A stretch of 64,000 nt of DNA from Geosiphon pyriformis (GCA_016748015.1 JAAOMT010000563.1:200904-264903), one strand, 5' to 3'. Shown: positions 23,245-35,330, counted from the stretch's first letter. Notes: generated by a model not told the origin, from the letters alone. Made by a program: numbers and translations.

Positions 23245-25057
23245 TTAGGGAACCAATTGGTTGTTTAAACTGATTCTATTGTTGTTTACTTGGTATTGGT
23301 TTTGTGGTGTGAATTGATTTTGTGTAATCAGTCTTCGAGCAGGTACTTGATAATATTGTGTGGATGGTTGTTGGTATTGCTGTTGGATTGGCTGTGAGGC
23401 GGGCTGATAATAGTTATTTTGGTATTGGGGTCTTGGTGGATAGTAAGCTGGTGGTGGTGGTTGATAATAAGATTGCTGTGATGGAGGGTAACGTTGATTA
23501 CTCCTATTTTGTTGGTCTCGTTGTAGCTTTCTGCAATCTCTTTTCCAGTGGCCAGAGATTTCACAGTAATGGCAATTTTGAGGCTGGTTATTGGAAAGTG
23601 GTGCAAAGTTATTTTGATTTTGTCTTTGGGGTGGTTGATATCTTTGGAGTTGCTGTTGTTGTTGATTGATGAAATAGTTTTCAACCTTCTTTGTGAGTTG
23701 GTCAATTTTTTTCTCAGCTGCTGAGCTGGTTTCTCCAATTGCCAAATTTACAAGTTTTGTGCAATTGGCCTCTTCCATGGCCATTTCATATCTTTTCACA
23801 TGCTGTATGGCAGAGTTTAAATCTTCTGGCACATGTGGGTGAATCTTTTTAATTAGTTTATCTTTTAGACCAGCAATAAATTGATCCAAGATTTGAGCAT
23901 CAGAATAATAATTGTTTGTTTCGAGTTGGCGAATTTATTTGAGAAGTTTGTTGAATTTCCCAATATAAGTCATAACAGATTCAGAGGGTTCTTGTTTGAT
24001 ATTTTGAAAACGATTGCGAAGGGTAATGGAGGTATTATTGTTAGTGAACTGTTCAAGGAAAGCTGCTTTGAAAGCGTTCTAATCATTGAATGGGGCAGCC
24101 AAGTTTTCAAACCATTCTCCTGCTGTTCCTTTGAGAAAGTAGGGAATTGTTCTTAACATTCTGGCAGCATTCCATCCATTTACATCTCCAGCTTTAGTAA
24201 CTTGGTCGAGCCATTCTTGGGGACTGGTCTCAATGTCTTCTTCATTAAATTCAGGGATTTTTGCAATGTATGTTGTCATTTTGTCTTCTTCGTTTTCACT
24301 GTCTATTGATTCTTCTTCAGATATTTCAGGTTCGTTTTCTTCATTTACTGCTGTCTCAGAGTGTTCACTTTGATTTTCAGCTAGAAAGTTAAGGAGATTG
24401 GAACTAGTTTGAAGGGGTTCTTGTTGTCTGATAGGACTTCTGAGTGATGTAAAATCTTTTGATCTTGCAAATCGATTCAAGGGTGAATTAGGTGTTTGTG
24501 CTTGTGCAAGTAAAGCTGGAAAAGGTGTGATAGTAAGTGGAAGTTTTGAACTGGTTCCTTGTTCAGGTGTTTGTAAATGTTTGGCAGTTGTTTTCAGTAG
24601 TGTTGGAGTATTTGGGGTGGTTTTTGAGTATTGCTTCAATTTGTTTTTGCCTTTGTTGCTTGTTTCTGTTTCTGATTCAAAATCAATAGTGTATTGAGAC
24701 TGCACTGGATATGTTTCTTCACAATATTTGATAATGTTAAAATTAAGTTCATAAAAGTAAGTGGCAAGTGTTTCACTGTTAAGGTTTTCAGTTCCCAACT
24801 GTGAATAGTGTGCTAAATTATTGTAAAGGTTGCTTCTAACTTCTGAGATATTGTAATTTTCAAAAAAATAATTGTTGATGCAGTTTTTAATGTATTGGTA
24901 TACTGATTTCTTAACAATTTCAATTCCGTCTGGAATGTTGAATCTTTGCTTGCAGTGGGTGTAAATTGACTGGTAATACTCTAGAGTTGTTGTGTCTGGT
25001 GTGGTCACCACTTTGAATTTTGTTGTTGCTGTGTTATTTCCGTGGGAGAGCACCAAA
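23245..25057 (-). pseudogene. Gypsy-1 gag with CCHC zinc knuckle (broken, no ATG)
   Basis: Structural protein of the retrotransposon particle. After an N-terminal helical region and a Ser/Thr/Glu-rich linker come the capsid-like segment (EWLDQVTKAG, WFENLA, later QFIAGLKDKL), then a Gln-rich stretch and one intact knuckle CHYCEISGHWKRDC at 23533-23574, followed by a Gln/Pro/Tyr-rich tail. Stops at 24079-24081 (TAG) and about 23935 (TAA) fit Trp and Gln codons. No in-frame ATG precedes the conserved N-terminal part; the frame is closed by a TAA just inside the LTR, so initiation is unexplained. Confidence 0.82.
25040..25055 (-). other. Gypsy-1 primer-binding site
   Basis: Two bases inside the upstream LTR the coding strand reads TGGTGCTCTCCCACGG, i.e. 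a sequence complementary to a tRNA 3' end ending in CCA. The tRNA was not identified. The two-base spacer is also seen in gypsy-2. Confidence 0.6.
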
Positions 25058-26038
25058 TGTTACCAGAGATTTTTGGTCTCTTTTCTTAAATGTTGTTAAT
25101 GTTGATTTGTTGTGAATTCACATTTTCAGGAAGTAGTTGGACCTCCAGTAACTGAATTTATCTTCAAATTATCTCCTATAATTTGAACTTGCTGGGCTTA
25201 TGAATGAAATGACCAATTCTGTACCAGTTGCTTTATGTAGTTACATTATAGTAAATGTCAACTCTTTCCCAGGAATTGCTCATCTGGAAGCTCACTAAAA
25301 ATGTGTAGTTACTTTGCTGTGAAAGTCAACTCTTCTACAGGAATTTTGTCTGTAAGCTACCCTAATGATTATAATAAGAAAAGAAAAGAAAAATAAAAGA
25401 AATGTAAAAGAAATAGGATTTTATCAAGAGAAATGTTTTTCTATCCAGGCCTGGAGTCACTAACAGTTTACTGAAATTGGTAGCTAATCAATTTCGAAAT
25501 GTTAGTTGGGTTTTTGGGGGTTTTTTCAAGTACAATAATTAAAGAATTTGGTTTTTCAAATTATTTGATATTTATTTCTTTTTGTGTGTATAGGAATGGT
25601 TTTAAGAGATAAATCTAAAGTAAGATACATTTTTTTGAAGAGAGATGCTCTTCTTTTATACAACTTGTCATAACACTATTCTATGAACTTGAACTTTGCT
25701 ATTTTCTACAATTTTGCTGAACTAAAGATACATTTCAGCGAACTACAAGTTATTTCTGCGAACTATTAGATATTTCGGTGAACTATCAATTATTTCGGCA
25801 AATTTCTACAAATTTTGGCAAACTTTTAAATATTACATAGTTTGGGGTATTGCATGATTTGATCATCGCAATTAAGTTACATTTGTGTTGTATACAAATT
25901 GGGTTATTAATTAAATGATAATTTCGGACATTTTGCTAATGTAATAAGTGATAATTTGAAACAATAATATGCTAATTAATGATAGAATTTATAAGATAAT
26001 TTCATGCTAAATAATATTTCTAATTTTGTCTGGTAACA
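25058..26038 (-). repeat. Gypsy-1 LTR (upstream LTR in element orientation)
   Basis: 981 bp, TGTTACC...GGTAACA, the better assembled of the two LTRs and the one that would drive transcription on the minus strand. It contains the imperfect repeats around GC(G/A)AACTA near 25730-25830. It abuts the target duplication GCGA at 26039-26042. Confidence 0.9.
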
Positions 26039-29000
26039 GCGAGTGGTGCCTTCAGTACTGTCAGATCTTTGGGCCCATCAATATGCTCCTTTGGCCCATG
26101 TTAAGGATAATACTTTTTCTGGTGTTATGAGTGCAGTCAGTTTGAATGAGTTGCTTTTGGTCATTGGTGGTTTACCAGATGGTAAAGCTGTTGGCTTATC
26201 CAGTATCCCTAATAAACTTTGGAAACATAGTGGTGAAAAGGTGATGGAGTGTCTCTTGGTGTTTTTAAATGCGTGTTTATCTATTGGTTTTGTGCTTGCT
26301 TTGTGAAAGAAAGCCTGGGTCTCAATAATACCAAAACCTTATAATTGGGATGAGGTGTTAACAAATATTTGTCTTATTGTTCTGATTGAAACAGCCAGGA
26401 AAATTCTCTCCAAAATTTTCTCAGACAGGATATTCTTTGTATGTAGCAAGTTTGATGTTCTCCGTAGTGACAATTTTTTGGTGCTAAAGGGTACTTCTAC
26501 TCAATCTCCTGTATTCACTGTTGGATTGGTGGTCGAAGATGCTTTTGAGAAGAATAGGGAACTTTGGTTGGTTTTACAGGATATGTGCAAGACATATGAT
26601 TCTGTTGGTTGGCATTACTTGAGAGCTAGTCTGCATTGTATCAAAATGTGTGAAAGGTTTATTGGCTTTTTTGGTGGTATTCATACAGATAGGGTTAATA
26701 GAGTAATGACTGATTTTGGTCTTTTAGGTAGTTATAGGGTGCATGATGGCCTTGATCAGGGTGAAGTCTTTTCGTCTCTTCTTTGGAGGATCTTTTATGA
26801 TCCACTTTTGTGTGAAATTAAAAGGCATGAGCATTTGTGTAGATATTGCATTGATACTAAGTTTGTAGTGAAAACTGGCAGGATTGAGAATAGTAGTGGA
26901 ATGACTTCCTTCTTTGCAGCTGGCGCTTTTGTGGATGATACAATTTGGATTGGAAATTGCCAGGCTTCTATGCAATATGCTTTGAACATTGCTAGTGAGT
27001 TCTTTTTTATTAACGATATTTTTATAAACAATGAGAAGACAGTGGCCATACCAATTAATCAGGGTGTTAAGATTGCTTCTTTAAATATAAGTGGTCAGCC
27101 GATTTTTATTGCAAAGAAGAGTGAGGCTCACAGATATTTGGGGATTTTTTTGTCAACTGAAGGGTTGTCCAAACCCAGTCTGGCCAAGACTTATTCAGAT
27201 GTTTGGTTTTTCATCAATGTGGTGTTCAGAAAAGCGATTACGGATAAGCAGTTTTCCTATTTGGTTTTGGCTGTCTTACAGTCCATTGTTAGTTATCGAA
27301 TGCAGTTTAGTTTTGTTTCATTTAGTGTGTGCTGCAAGTGGAACATTTTGGTCAGAAAAGGCCTCAAATCCAAAGTGCATCTGCCTTGTGATTTTCTTAA
27401 TTCTGTTCTGCATCATCCTTTACTGTATGGTCTGAAATCTTTTGAGCAAGTGCAGTCTGAAGACAAGGTGGCTTCTTTGATCTCTTTTGCTAATGCCTCT
27501 GGCATTCTTGGCCATTTGTTTGAGCATAGATTTCTAGACTTGCAGATTTTGGGTTGGACTCCTTTGGATCCTTTTCAATTTCCTGTCAAGTTGTGTATTA
27601 GTCCATTGAACAATTTTTTAGCAGGTGTTGTGAAGATTTTTTTGGACAATAATCTCTCTTTGGTGAACAACATTCCTAGTGCTTTTCATCATTCTGGCTG
27701 TTTTCTGATGTCTTCGATTCTTGGAGAGTCTCTTTACTTTAGTTCTGTTCGGTCTCTTAAACACTTTGGTATTGCTTTTGATAATCAGCTTTTTGATAAG
27801 AAGGGAGAGTTGTTGGATTGGAAGACTTTTCATCGCTGAAAACATTTGGATCTGCAGAGTCCTGTGCCCCATTGGTTTGCAGTTGCTTCTAAGTTTTTTC
27901 TGAATCAGAGTTTGTTCTCTCTAGGCTTTACTGGTGCTGTCCATTCTGGTGGTTTGAGTATTACGGGCTCTGATGTGTTTTCTTCTATACAGGATGGTTT
28001 ACATGAGATTTGGTCTGGCTGTTTTAAAGTGTATATGGATGAGTTCTTAAGGGATGCTGAATCTGTTAATGTGTTAAGTGGTGCTGCTGTGTACTTCCTG
28101 GCTTTGGATTTGAATGTTGGTGTCAAGGTTTTTGGCCTTTTATCTTCTACTATGGCTGAGTTGCAGGCTGTTGCTCTGGCTTTAGAGTGTGTTCTATCAT
28201 TTTGTTCTGTGATTTTGCATCTTGACAGCCAAGCTGCAATTGATGCTTGTGTCTCTGAATTATTGTTTCTCATTCTGGACTTTCGTAATCACTGCTGGAT
28301 TGAAAGAAGGCATATTTTTAACTTGATTAGGGATAAGGATCTCAGTGTGAATTGGGTCAAAGTCAAAGGTTATGCCAGTGTTCTTGGCAATATGAGAGCC
28401 AATAAGTCTGCAAGTGGAGCTGCTAGCTCTTCATACATTTTGCCAATAAGGATATGAGAGCATTGTTTGATGACTGAGGACACTATGATATTGGGCAATG
28501 CCTGCCACTTTGTTAGAGATGTGTTTAGATCTGTTTGTCGTGTTCGCTGGGAGGCTGATCTGGGCCAGGATGTGGTCTCAGTTGACATGCTGAGGGATTT
28601 TGATTGGATTGCTTTGGTGAAGGTCTGGCATCCTGACTCACACATGCTTGCTGGGTTTACTAACTGGAAATTGGCTGATCTTTGAACATATTTAATGAAG
28701 GCTGTACACAAAAAGTTGCTGGTGGCTGTCAGAAAAAGGTTATACAATAAATGTTACCCAGGTGTTCAGTGTTTGTTGTGTAAGGAGGTGGAACTGTCGG
28801 ACCATGTTTTTACTTGCTCACAGGATGTTCACACCTGGACAGAAATTTTGCTGAAGGCTTCTGCACACTGGGCATTTCTGGTTGGCAATTGTAATCCATT
28901 TTCCTCTTCTGTTCTTAAAGTTCTTGATTCTTGTCACTTGGATGTTGGCAAGTATTCGGTTTTATGTAAGAGTTTTGTAATGAAAAGTTGGGTTGTTAAG

Positions 29001-29304
29001 ACAACGGGTGTTTTTAAGGATGCTAGAAAAGTCTCTGGAGTGGTGGTTGAGTTTGTGAGGTTCTTGGTTGAGCTGCATCAATCCAGAATTTGGTTAATTC
29101 AGAGCAGACATGAAAAGGGCTGGCTTGGTTGGTGATAATTGTTTGGTTTCGAATTTGTTATGTAGAGTGTGTTCTGTGCTTTCAGATAGTGTGGTGAGAA
29201 TGTTTGGCATTGCTGAGTCTTTTGCTGTCAGTTTTGGCTGTTGCAGGCCTTGCCTCTTTTTTTCGGGTCTAGATAATTGCCTCCATGTTTATATAGGTGT
29301 GTAG
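26039..29304 (+). pseudogene. LINE-A ORF2, 3' part: reverse transcriptase, RNase H and C-terminal domain
   Basis: This continues the frame broken at 15877. The RT domain (26043-27839) shows GLPDGKAVGLSSIPNKLWKH, then SDRIFFVC, LVLQDMCKTYDSVGW, DGLDQGEVFSSLLW and the catalytic FVDD at 26928-26939. RNase H (27846-28457) follows, with MAELQAVALALE and HLDSQAA. The C-terminal region (28467-29304) has a Cys/His-containing CLLCKEVELSDHVFTC segment, as in other LINEs with a terminal zinc-binding motif. In-frame stops TGA 26304, 27837, 28455 and 28683 fit single transitions from Trp or Arg codons. A frameshift near 29110-29130 moves the last 60 codons. No other indel was seen. Confidence 0.85.
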
Positions 29305-29453
29305 TGTTGCCTAGTCTGGCCTGAATGGCTAGTTGCATGTAGTCATTGTGTGAGTTGCATTTAGTTTGAGCCACTTAGTTTGGCTCTATGTACTAGATAG
29401 CAGTTGGACTTCACTCATTAAATGCTAATAAAAAAAAAAAAAAACTTAATTAA
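29305..29453 (+). other. LINE-A copy 1 3' UTR, poly-A and right target duplication
   Basis: About 125 bp of 3' UTR ending CACTCATTAAATGC then T-A and 15 A residues (29430-29444). The repeated target word AAACTTAATTAA is at 29442-29453. The terminal sequence is conserved in the LINE-A copy at 35.84 kb and in LINE-B copies, so it probably serves as the recognition end for reverse transcription. Confidence 0.7.
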
Positions 29454-32400
29454 AAAATATATAAAGTAAATAGCATAAATTTTAACTAAGTATTTATTTC
29501 TTTAATTTTTTTATAAAAGTACTATTATTTATATTATTATTTAAAGTATAACAAAAAGCTATTAAAAAAATATAGTTTAATAAATAATAAAATTAATAAT
29601 AAAATTATATAAAAACAGAATAAATATAACTTTTTTTAAACTGTTTTTTTAACTTTCTTGGCTGAAAATTCAGTTTAAAATAATGATAAAAACTATTTAA
29701 ATTAATATTAAAAAAACATAATTTTAATAATATAAGTATTGTAATAATTTTGAGTCTTAAATAATACTAATACCAAAAATTTGGCTTTAAAATAATAATA
29801 AAAACCAATTTAAGTTAATATTAAAAAAATATAATTTTTAATAATATAAATACTATAATATTTCTGAATTTTAGATAATACTAGTTTGTTATATAATATG
29901 TTAATTTTATTAGTTATTAACTAATTTAAATTAATTTAAAAATATATATTTATATTTTTAATATAACTTTTTAATTTTTTAATACTTTAAAAAAAATATT
30001 TACAATATTTATTTTATTATGTTATTTATTAATTAAACCAAAATTAATTATTGTTTATTAAAGATTCTAATTGTTATTAATATAATAAGTAAGAATAAAA
30101 ACAAAAACTTTATTATTGAAAAATATTCAAAAATATAATATAAAAAAAATTTTGAACTTAATAATATCTAAATATATTTGTTATATTATAAATATAAGTA
30201 AAATAAAAAAAATATTTTATAATAAAAATAATACTTACTTTTAATTTTTGTTTATTTGAAATATAAAGTTCTATAATTCTATTTTTAATTATATTAACAT
30301 AAACAAGTTAAGAAATAAGTTTCAAATATTAAAATATTTCAATCAATTTGGAGTTTTTTATTATAAATAATTATTAATAATTAATAAATTAAATAGTAAT
30401 TATATTATAAAGTTTTTTATTATTAATAATATTAATAGTAATTATTACAAAAATTTAAAACAGTTTTTTAGTTTGTTTAATCAATCAATTATAAAAAAAT
30501 AGTAATTTTATTTGTTAGAATATTTGTTTAATTAATTTGTAATTTTTTTGAATAATTTGTTTTTTTTTATAATATTTATTATGATATATAAAAAAATATT
30601 AAAAATATTAAATACTTAATATAATATAAAAAAAAACTATATATTATAATATTATTACCAATTTAAGTCATAGTTTTTTTATAATTACTTATAGTTATAA
30701 TCTACAAATTAACATAAATTATGTTTTTATAAAACACAATAATAAATCATATATATATATAAAATATAAAATATTTTTATTATAAAAAAATTTATTATAT
30801 TAAATATGTTTTGGAAAAAAAAATTTTGAATACCAAAAAAAAAAGATTATTTTAACAAAAAAGGTAAAACATATAAACAATAAGATTTTTACGATTATTG
30901 AATGTTTATATTCTTTTATAATATATGTATAGAAATTATATGAGCTAAAAAAACTTCTTAAAAAATAAATGAGCTAACCACAAATTTTTAATAAATACAA
31001 CAAATGAACTGAAAGAAATTGGAATTTTATATAAACAACTTAAATATTCAATAATAGAGAATAAAAAAATCTACTGCCAAACTTTTTCTTAAATACAATT
31101 GAATTTTATTATAGATATTAACAAATCTATTTTTATACAAACTATTTAAAATAAATTAATTTAAGAAAAACTTTATTTGTGTATTTTTTATCTCAACCTA
31201 TTAATTTTTAAATCAAATAAAAAAAAACATTTACAATAAACTTATAATTATAAAAATTAAACAATAAAAGATTTTAAATAAGTTGTTTAATTAGATAAAT
31301 TTATATATATACAATTTAAAACTACAGAATTTAGATGTATATGACATAAATCTTCCAAAAAGTGTTATAAAAATTGTATTATAGCCACAATTAAAAAAAC
31401 TTTGATTATATGTTTTAAGTTGATTTAAGTTTTTTAATTCTTTTGGTTAATTATATTATTAAAATTATATATTATAAAATCTTGGCTAATTATACAATTC
31501 TTATGATAAAATTTCATGCAAAAAAAAGTTTTTTTTTTAGAAAAACAATACATTAATTCATATATCAAAAGTTGTGAATTCTTTTTTTATCTTTTCAAAT
31601 ATTAAATTATTTTTTTAATTAGTACAAAATTCTGATATTACTCCAATAAAAAATTTTTAATTATATATTAAAATTAAAATTTGTTAACATAATTTACAAC
31701 TCTTAAATATTGTATAATTAGAACAATAGATTAAAAAAAATAAGATGTAATACTTATAAATTACTATCATAATTTGATTAAGTTTATATTATATTGAATT
31801 TAAGTTATTCTTAAAACAAATAAAAATAAAATAAAATAATAATATGTATTTTAATATAATAATAAAAATTAATAATTTATAAATTAGTTTTTTTATATAA
31901 TATATTATAAAAGTATTCAATATATTCTTTTATATATTGTTTAGTAAAAGATTTCTAAATAATATTATAAAAATTTAGTAGTATTTGTAATTTTACAAAA
32001 AAATAGTTTATGTACATATTTTAAAACTGTATATTTAATTGTTTTTTTTGACTATTTAAACTTATTAAAATGGTTTTATATTTTATTTTAAAAACTATAT
32101 TTACCAAAAATATTAATATTTAACTATTTGGTTTATTAAATTCTATTATTTCGAATTTTAAATTTTTAATTAATTATAATAATTAAATAAATAATACAGA
32201 ATATATATATTTTTTAATTTTATTAAATTAAACCAAATTTGTAAACTTTAAACCAGATTTGAACTAAATTCAAACTTATCAAAAAAATTTAAATTTAAAT
32301 TTTAACTAAATTTACTTTAAAAATTTGGTTAAATTTAAGTTTAATTTATAATTTAAACTAAACTTAAATAATATTTAAAGTTTAATTTAGTTCAATTTAA

Positions 32401-34127
32401 TTGAATTCTTATTTTTAACTTGAAATTAAAACCAAAAACTAGTAAAAAAAAAATCCAACTTAATAATTAAAACTAATTTATATAAGTATTAATTTTCTTA
32501 ATTATTTAACAAAAAATCAAAATAAGTATTCAAAAATTATAGCAAATAAAAAAATATTTCTAAATTTATTTTTAAAAAAAAAAGAGAACCAAAAAAAACA
32601 AAGAAAATAATAAAAAATTAACAGCTATATATACAAAAATTTCAGAATTTTTAGAAAAATATTGAAACAAATTTCCAAGAATAACTTAATAAAGTTATAA
32701 AAACAAAAAATACAAATAAATAAAACACAATAAAAATAACAATTTTTTATTTTTTGGAAAAAACTACTAATAAATAATTTAAAAATCTTATCAATCTTTT
32801 TAAAAACTAACAAGTATTTAAAACTGTTTTTTTTAAATAATTTACTAATAATAATACTTCAATTATTCTTTAAACCTATTTTTAAAACATTAAGTAAGAA
32901 TTATCTAAATTAATTATAACTTATTTTAAAAAGTTTAACAAGTTTTTTAAAAAAAATAAGCAATTAAAAACAAATAATTATTATTTTAATATTTAAGTTT
33001 TAAATTAATTTATAAAAAAAATTTAATTATTGTTACTTGAATAGAAAGCCAATCCAAAAGCTATTGAAAAAACGTAATTAAAATATAATAACATAAAAAA
33101 AACGTAATAACATAAAATAACACAGAATAATATATAATAATTTAGAATAATACAAGATAATATATAATAACATAAAATAGTACAGAATAATTAGTCATAA
33201 TATAAGATAACTAGTTATAATATAAAAAAATCAAACAACAATATAAATAGCAAATAATAGTTAGTAATAACAAATAATCAAAAACAAATTTATAAAACTA
33301 GAAAATATGTATAAAAATAAGTAGTTTTAGTAAATAAAAAAAGATGAAAAAAAGATAAAAAACTATTTTTTTAAAACATATCTTAGCTTTAAAACTTAAT
33401 AAATCTCTTTTATTTTATTTTTTCTATATTTTTATATTTACAATTAAATAAAAATATTGTTTAATTTACTTGTATATAATTCTTAAATCTGTATTGTTAA
33501 AATCAAATTAATTATTTCTTTTATTTTTGTTTTAAGTCAGATATTCTTAGTATAAACTGTTTTAGAACTCTAATAATTTAAACTAATTGCTTTTGATTAT
33601 AGTAATTGATAATATTAATTTATTTATTTTTTCTCTTATTTTTTTTTAATTTTTTTTTTTTTTGGTAAAGTGGTAATATTAAAAAAATTGACTATCTAAG
33701 AATAGACTTTATAATAGCCTGGTAAAAAAGAGAAGCTTTTTTTAGGTTTAAATATTAACTCTATCTTATTAATTTATTAAAAAGACAAAAAGACAATATT
33801 AGATTCTAGTAATTTTACTTAACTAGCTCAAAAAAAATAGTTTATATACACTTAACTATAAATAGTTAAATCATATTTTTGTGTCTTATAACTAAAAGAA
33901 CTTTATAGATAAATTTATATTTATTAAAAATTTTCAAAAACTGATAATTCCAATTTATCACTCATATAAACAAAAAAAATCTTCAAGATTTCTTATTTAA
34001 ATATAAATTACCAAACATTACTATTATATTTACCAAGTTTATTTGTAATATCATATGTTTATAAAATTTAACTATTACAATTTAATATGTTAAAACTTAT
34101 AAAATAATAATAAAAAAAGTAAATTGC
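29454..34127. other. A+T-rich desert with simple repeats
   Basis: About 4.7 kb with almost no G or C. No gene or RNA is visible. Two low-complexity parts stand out: 32220-32410, a self-similar stretch of AAATTTAAGTTT-like words on both strands, and 33060-33300, a degenerate array of about 10-15 bp units around TAACATAAAATA / AGAATAATA. The right flank borders a recognisable solo LTR (34128). Most of this is probably decayed transposon sequence, which I could not assign. Confidence 0.5.
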
Positions 34128-35330
34128 TATTACTAAAAGTTTTTTATTCTTTTTTTGATATTATTAATGTTGTTTTGTGATTAATTTTATTGTTAATTAA
34201 AGTTAATAAACCTTTAATAAGCTAATTTATCTTTTAAAATATTTCTTTATATTTTAAATCATATATATTATTAGACTTATAATAAATGGCCAATTTTATG
34301 CCAATTATTTTATATGATTACTTTGTAGTAAAAATCAATTTTTTTATAAAAATTTTTCATTTATAAGTTTTTTAATAATATGTAGCTACTTTATTGTAAA
34401 AATTAACTTTTTTATAAAAAGTTTTAACTATAAATTATTTAATAATATAAAATTTAAAATAATAATAATATAAAATAAAAAAAATAAGAATATTTTTAAG
34501 AAAATTATTTTTAATTCAGATCTGAAAATACTAACAATTATTAAAATTAATAGCTAGTTAATTTTAAAATATTAGTTGTAATTTAGTAATTTTAAAATAA
34601 TAAAAATTTAAAAATTTTGGATTTTTAAGATAAGTTTTTTTAATTAATTTAAATTATTGTAATTAATTTTTATCTTAAACTAAAATAAAAAAATAAAATT
34701 TTTTTAAAAGAAAAGCTTTTCTTTTATACAATTTATTATAATACTTTTTATAATTTAATACTTATTTTTAATATTTTAGCAAACTAAAAATATATTTTGT
34801 CAAATTACAAGTTATTTTTGCAAATTATTAATTATTTTAATAAACTGTTAGATATTTTGTCAAATTTTAAGTATTTTGGTAAATTTATAAATATTATATA
34901 GTTTATAATATTGTATAATCTAATTAATATAATTTAATTATTATTTTTTATTAATTAATAAATAAGATTTAAACACTACTTAATATAATACATTAAATTA
35001 AATAATCTAAACTAAGTATAAATTATGTATTTGCTATATATAACCAGTTATTTAAGCCAATTAAAATAATATTATATCTTTATATAAACAAAAATATCTT
35101 TATTAATATTAAAAATAAATAAACATAAAGAACATATGCCAAAATTAATACTTAAAGCCACTTAATTATAGTTGTGTTTATATAAATTAGATTATTAATT
35201 AAATAATAATTTGGATAATTTGATCAAATAATAAGTAATAATTTAAATTAATAATTTATGCTAATTAATAATAAAAATTATAAAATAATATTATGTTATT
35301 TATTAACTTAAATTTTTATTAATAATACTA
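34128..35330 (+). mobile_element. Heavily decayed solo LTR of the gypsy-1 family, interrupted by a LINE-A 3' fragment
   Basis: Aligns along its length with the gypsy-1 LTR in the plus sense: TGTTGTTTTGTGATTAATTTT near 34170, GGCCAATTTTATGCCAATTA near 34290, TATGTAGCTACTTTATTG near 34378, the repeat-rich part near 34770-34880 and GGTTATTAATTAAATAA-like sequence near 35190. Almost all differences are C-to-T or G-to-A. The extra length relative to 981 bp is explained by a nested LINE fragment at 34942-35161. Ends are approximate. Confidence 0.75.
34942..35161 (-). mobile_element. 5'-truncated LINE-A 3' end inserted in the solo LTR
   Basis: About 220 bp matching, in minus orientation, the LINE-A 3' terminus at 35832-36050 (T run, ATTAA..TTAA, ACTTAATATAATACATTAAA, then an AACCAGTTATTTAAGCCAATT segment). 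It is flanked by TTAATTAT at 34934-34941 and 35162-35169, an 8-bp target duplication. The host LTR sequence continues on both sides, so this is a genuine nested insertion older than most of the decay. Confidence 0.7.

Larger units (their letters stand above)
15878..26038 (-). mobile_element. Gypsy-1: LTR retrotransposon with dUTPase, nested in LINE-A
   Basis: A complete Ty3/gypsy-like element of about 10.2 kb on the minus strand, bounded by LTRs beginning TGTTACC and ending GGTAACA. In coding order it carries a primer-binding site, gag with CCHC knuckle, protease, cysteine-rich module, dUTPase, a beta-rich linker, RT, RNase H, H2C2 integrase, a GPF/Y-like motif, then a separate terminal ORF and a polypurine tract. 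The integrase is downstream of RT, as in the gypsy superfamily. Gag through the beta-rich linker is one frame with several stops; RT through integrase is in another frame, so at least one indel lies between about 20605 and 20071. The copy is inactive. Its two LTRs differ at roughly 20 sites in the first 390 bases, nearly all transitions. Confidence 0.9.
12441..29444 (+). mobile_element. LINE-A copy 1: near-complete non-LTR retrotransposon, split by gypsy-1
   Basis: Without the nested gypsy-1 element the copy is about 6.8 kb. It has a short 5' leader (12441-12603), ORF1 with RNA-binding and zinc-knuckle domains (12604-14462), ORF2 with endonuclease, RT, RNase H and C-terminal domains (14480-15877 joined to 26039-29304), and a 3' UTR ending in 15 A residues (29430-29444). 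The layout matches the I/Tad-like group of fungal LINEs that carry both an APE-type endonuclease and RNase H. The copy is disabled only by scattered in-frame stops, one ORF1 frameshift, a late ORF2 frameshift and the insertion. The 3' terminus (CACTCATTAAATGC before the A tail) is shared with the other LINE copies in the window. Confidence 0.88.

Noticed and set aside
23358-23738. Overlapping open frames on both strands within gypsy-1 gag
   Set aside because: Low-complexity Gln/Asn-rich coding creates open shadow frames; the CCHC knuckle fixes the true frame.
33060-33300. CRISPR-like or telomere-like array
   Set aside because: Units vary in length and sequence, with no constant repeat or unique spacers, in a eukaryotic context.
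29454-34127. Small open frames in the A+T-rich deserts
   Set aside because: Their peptides are Phe/Ile/Lys/Asn/Tyr-rich as expected from composition, with no motifs and no splice context.
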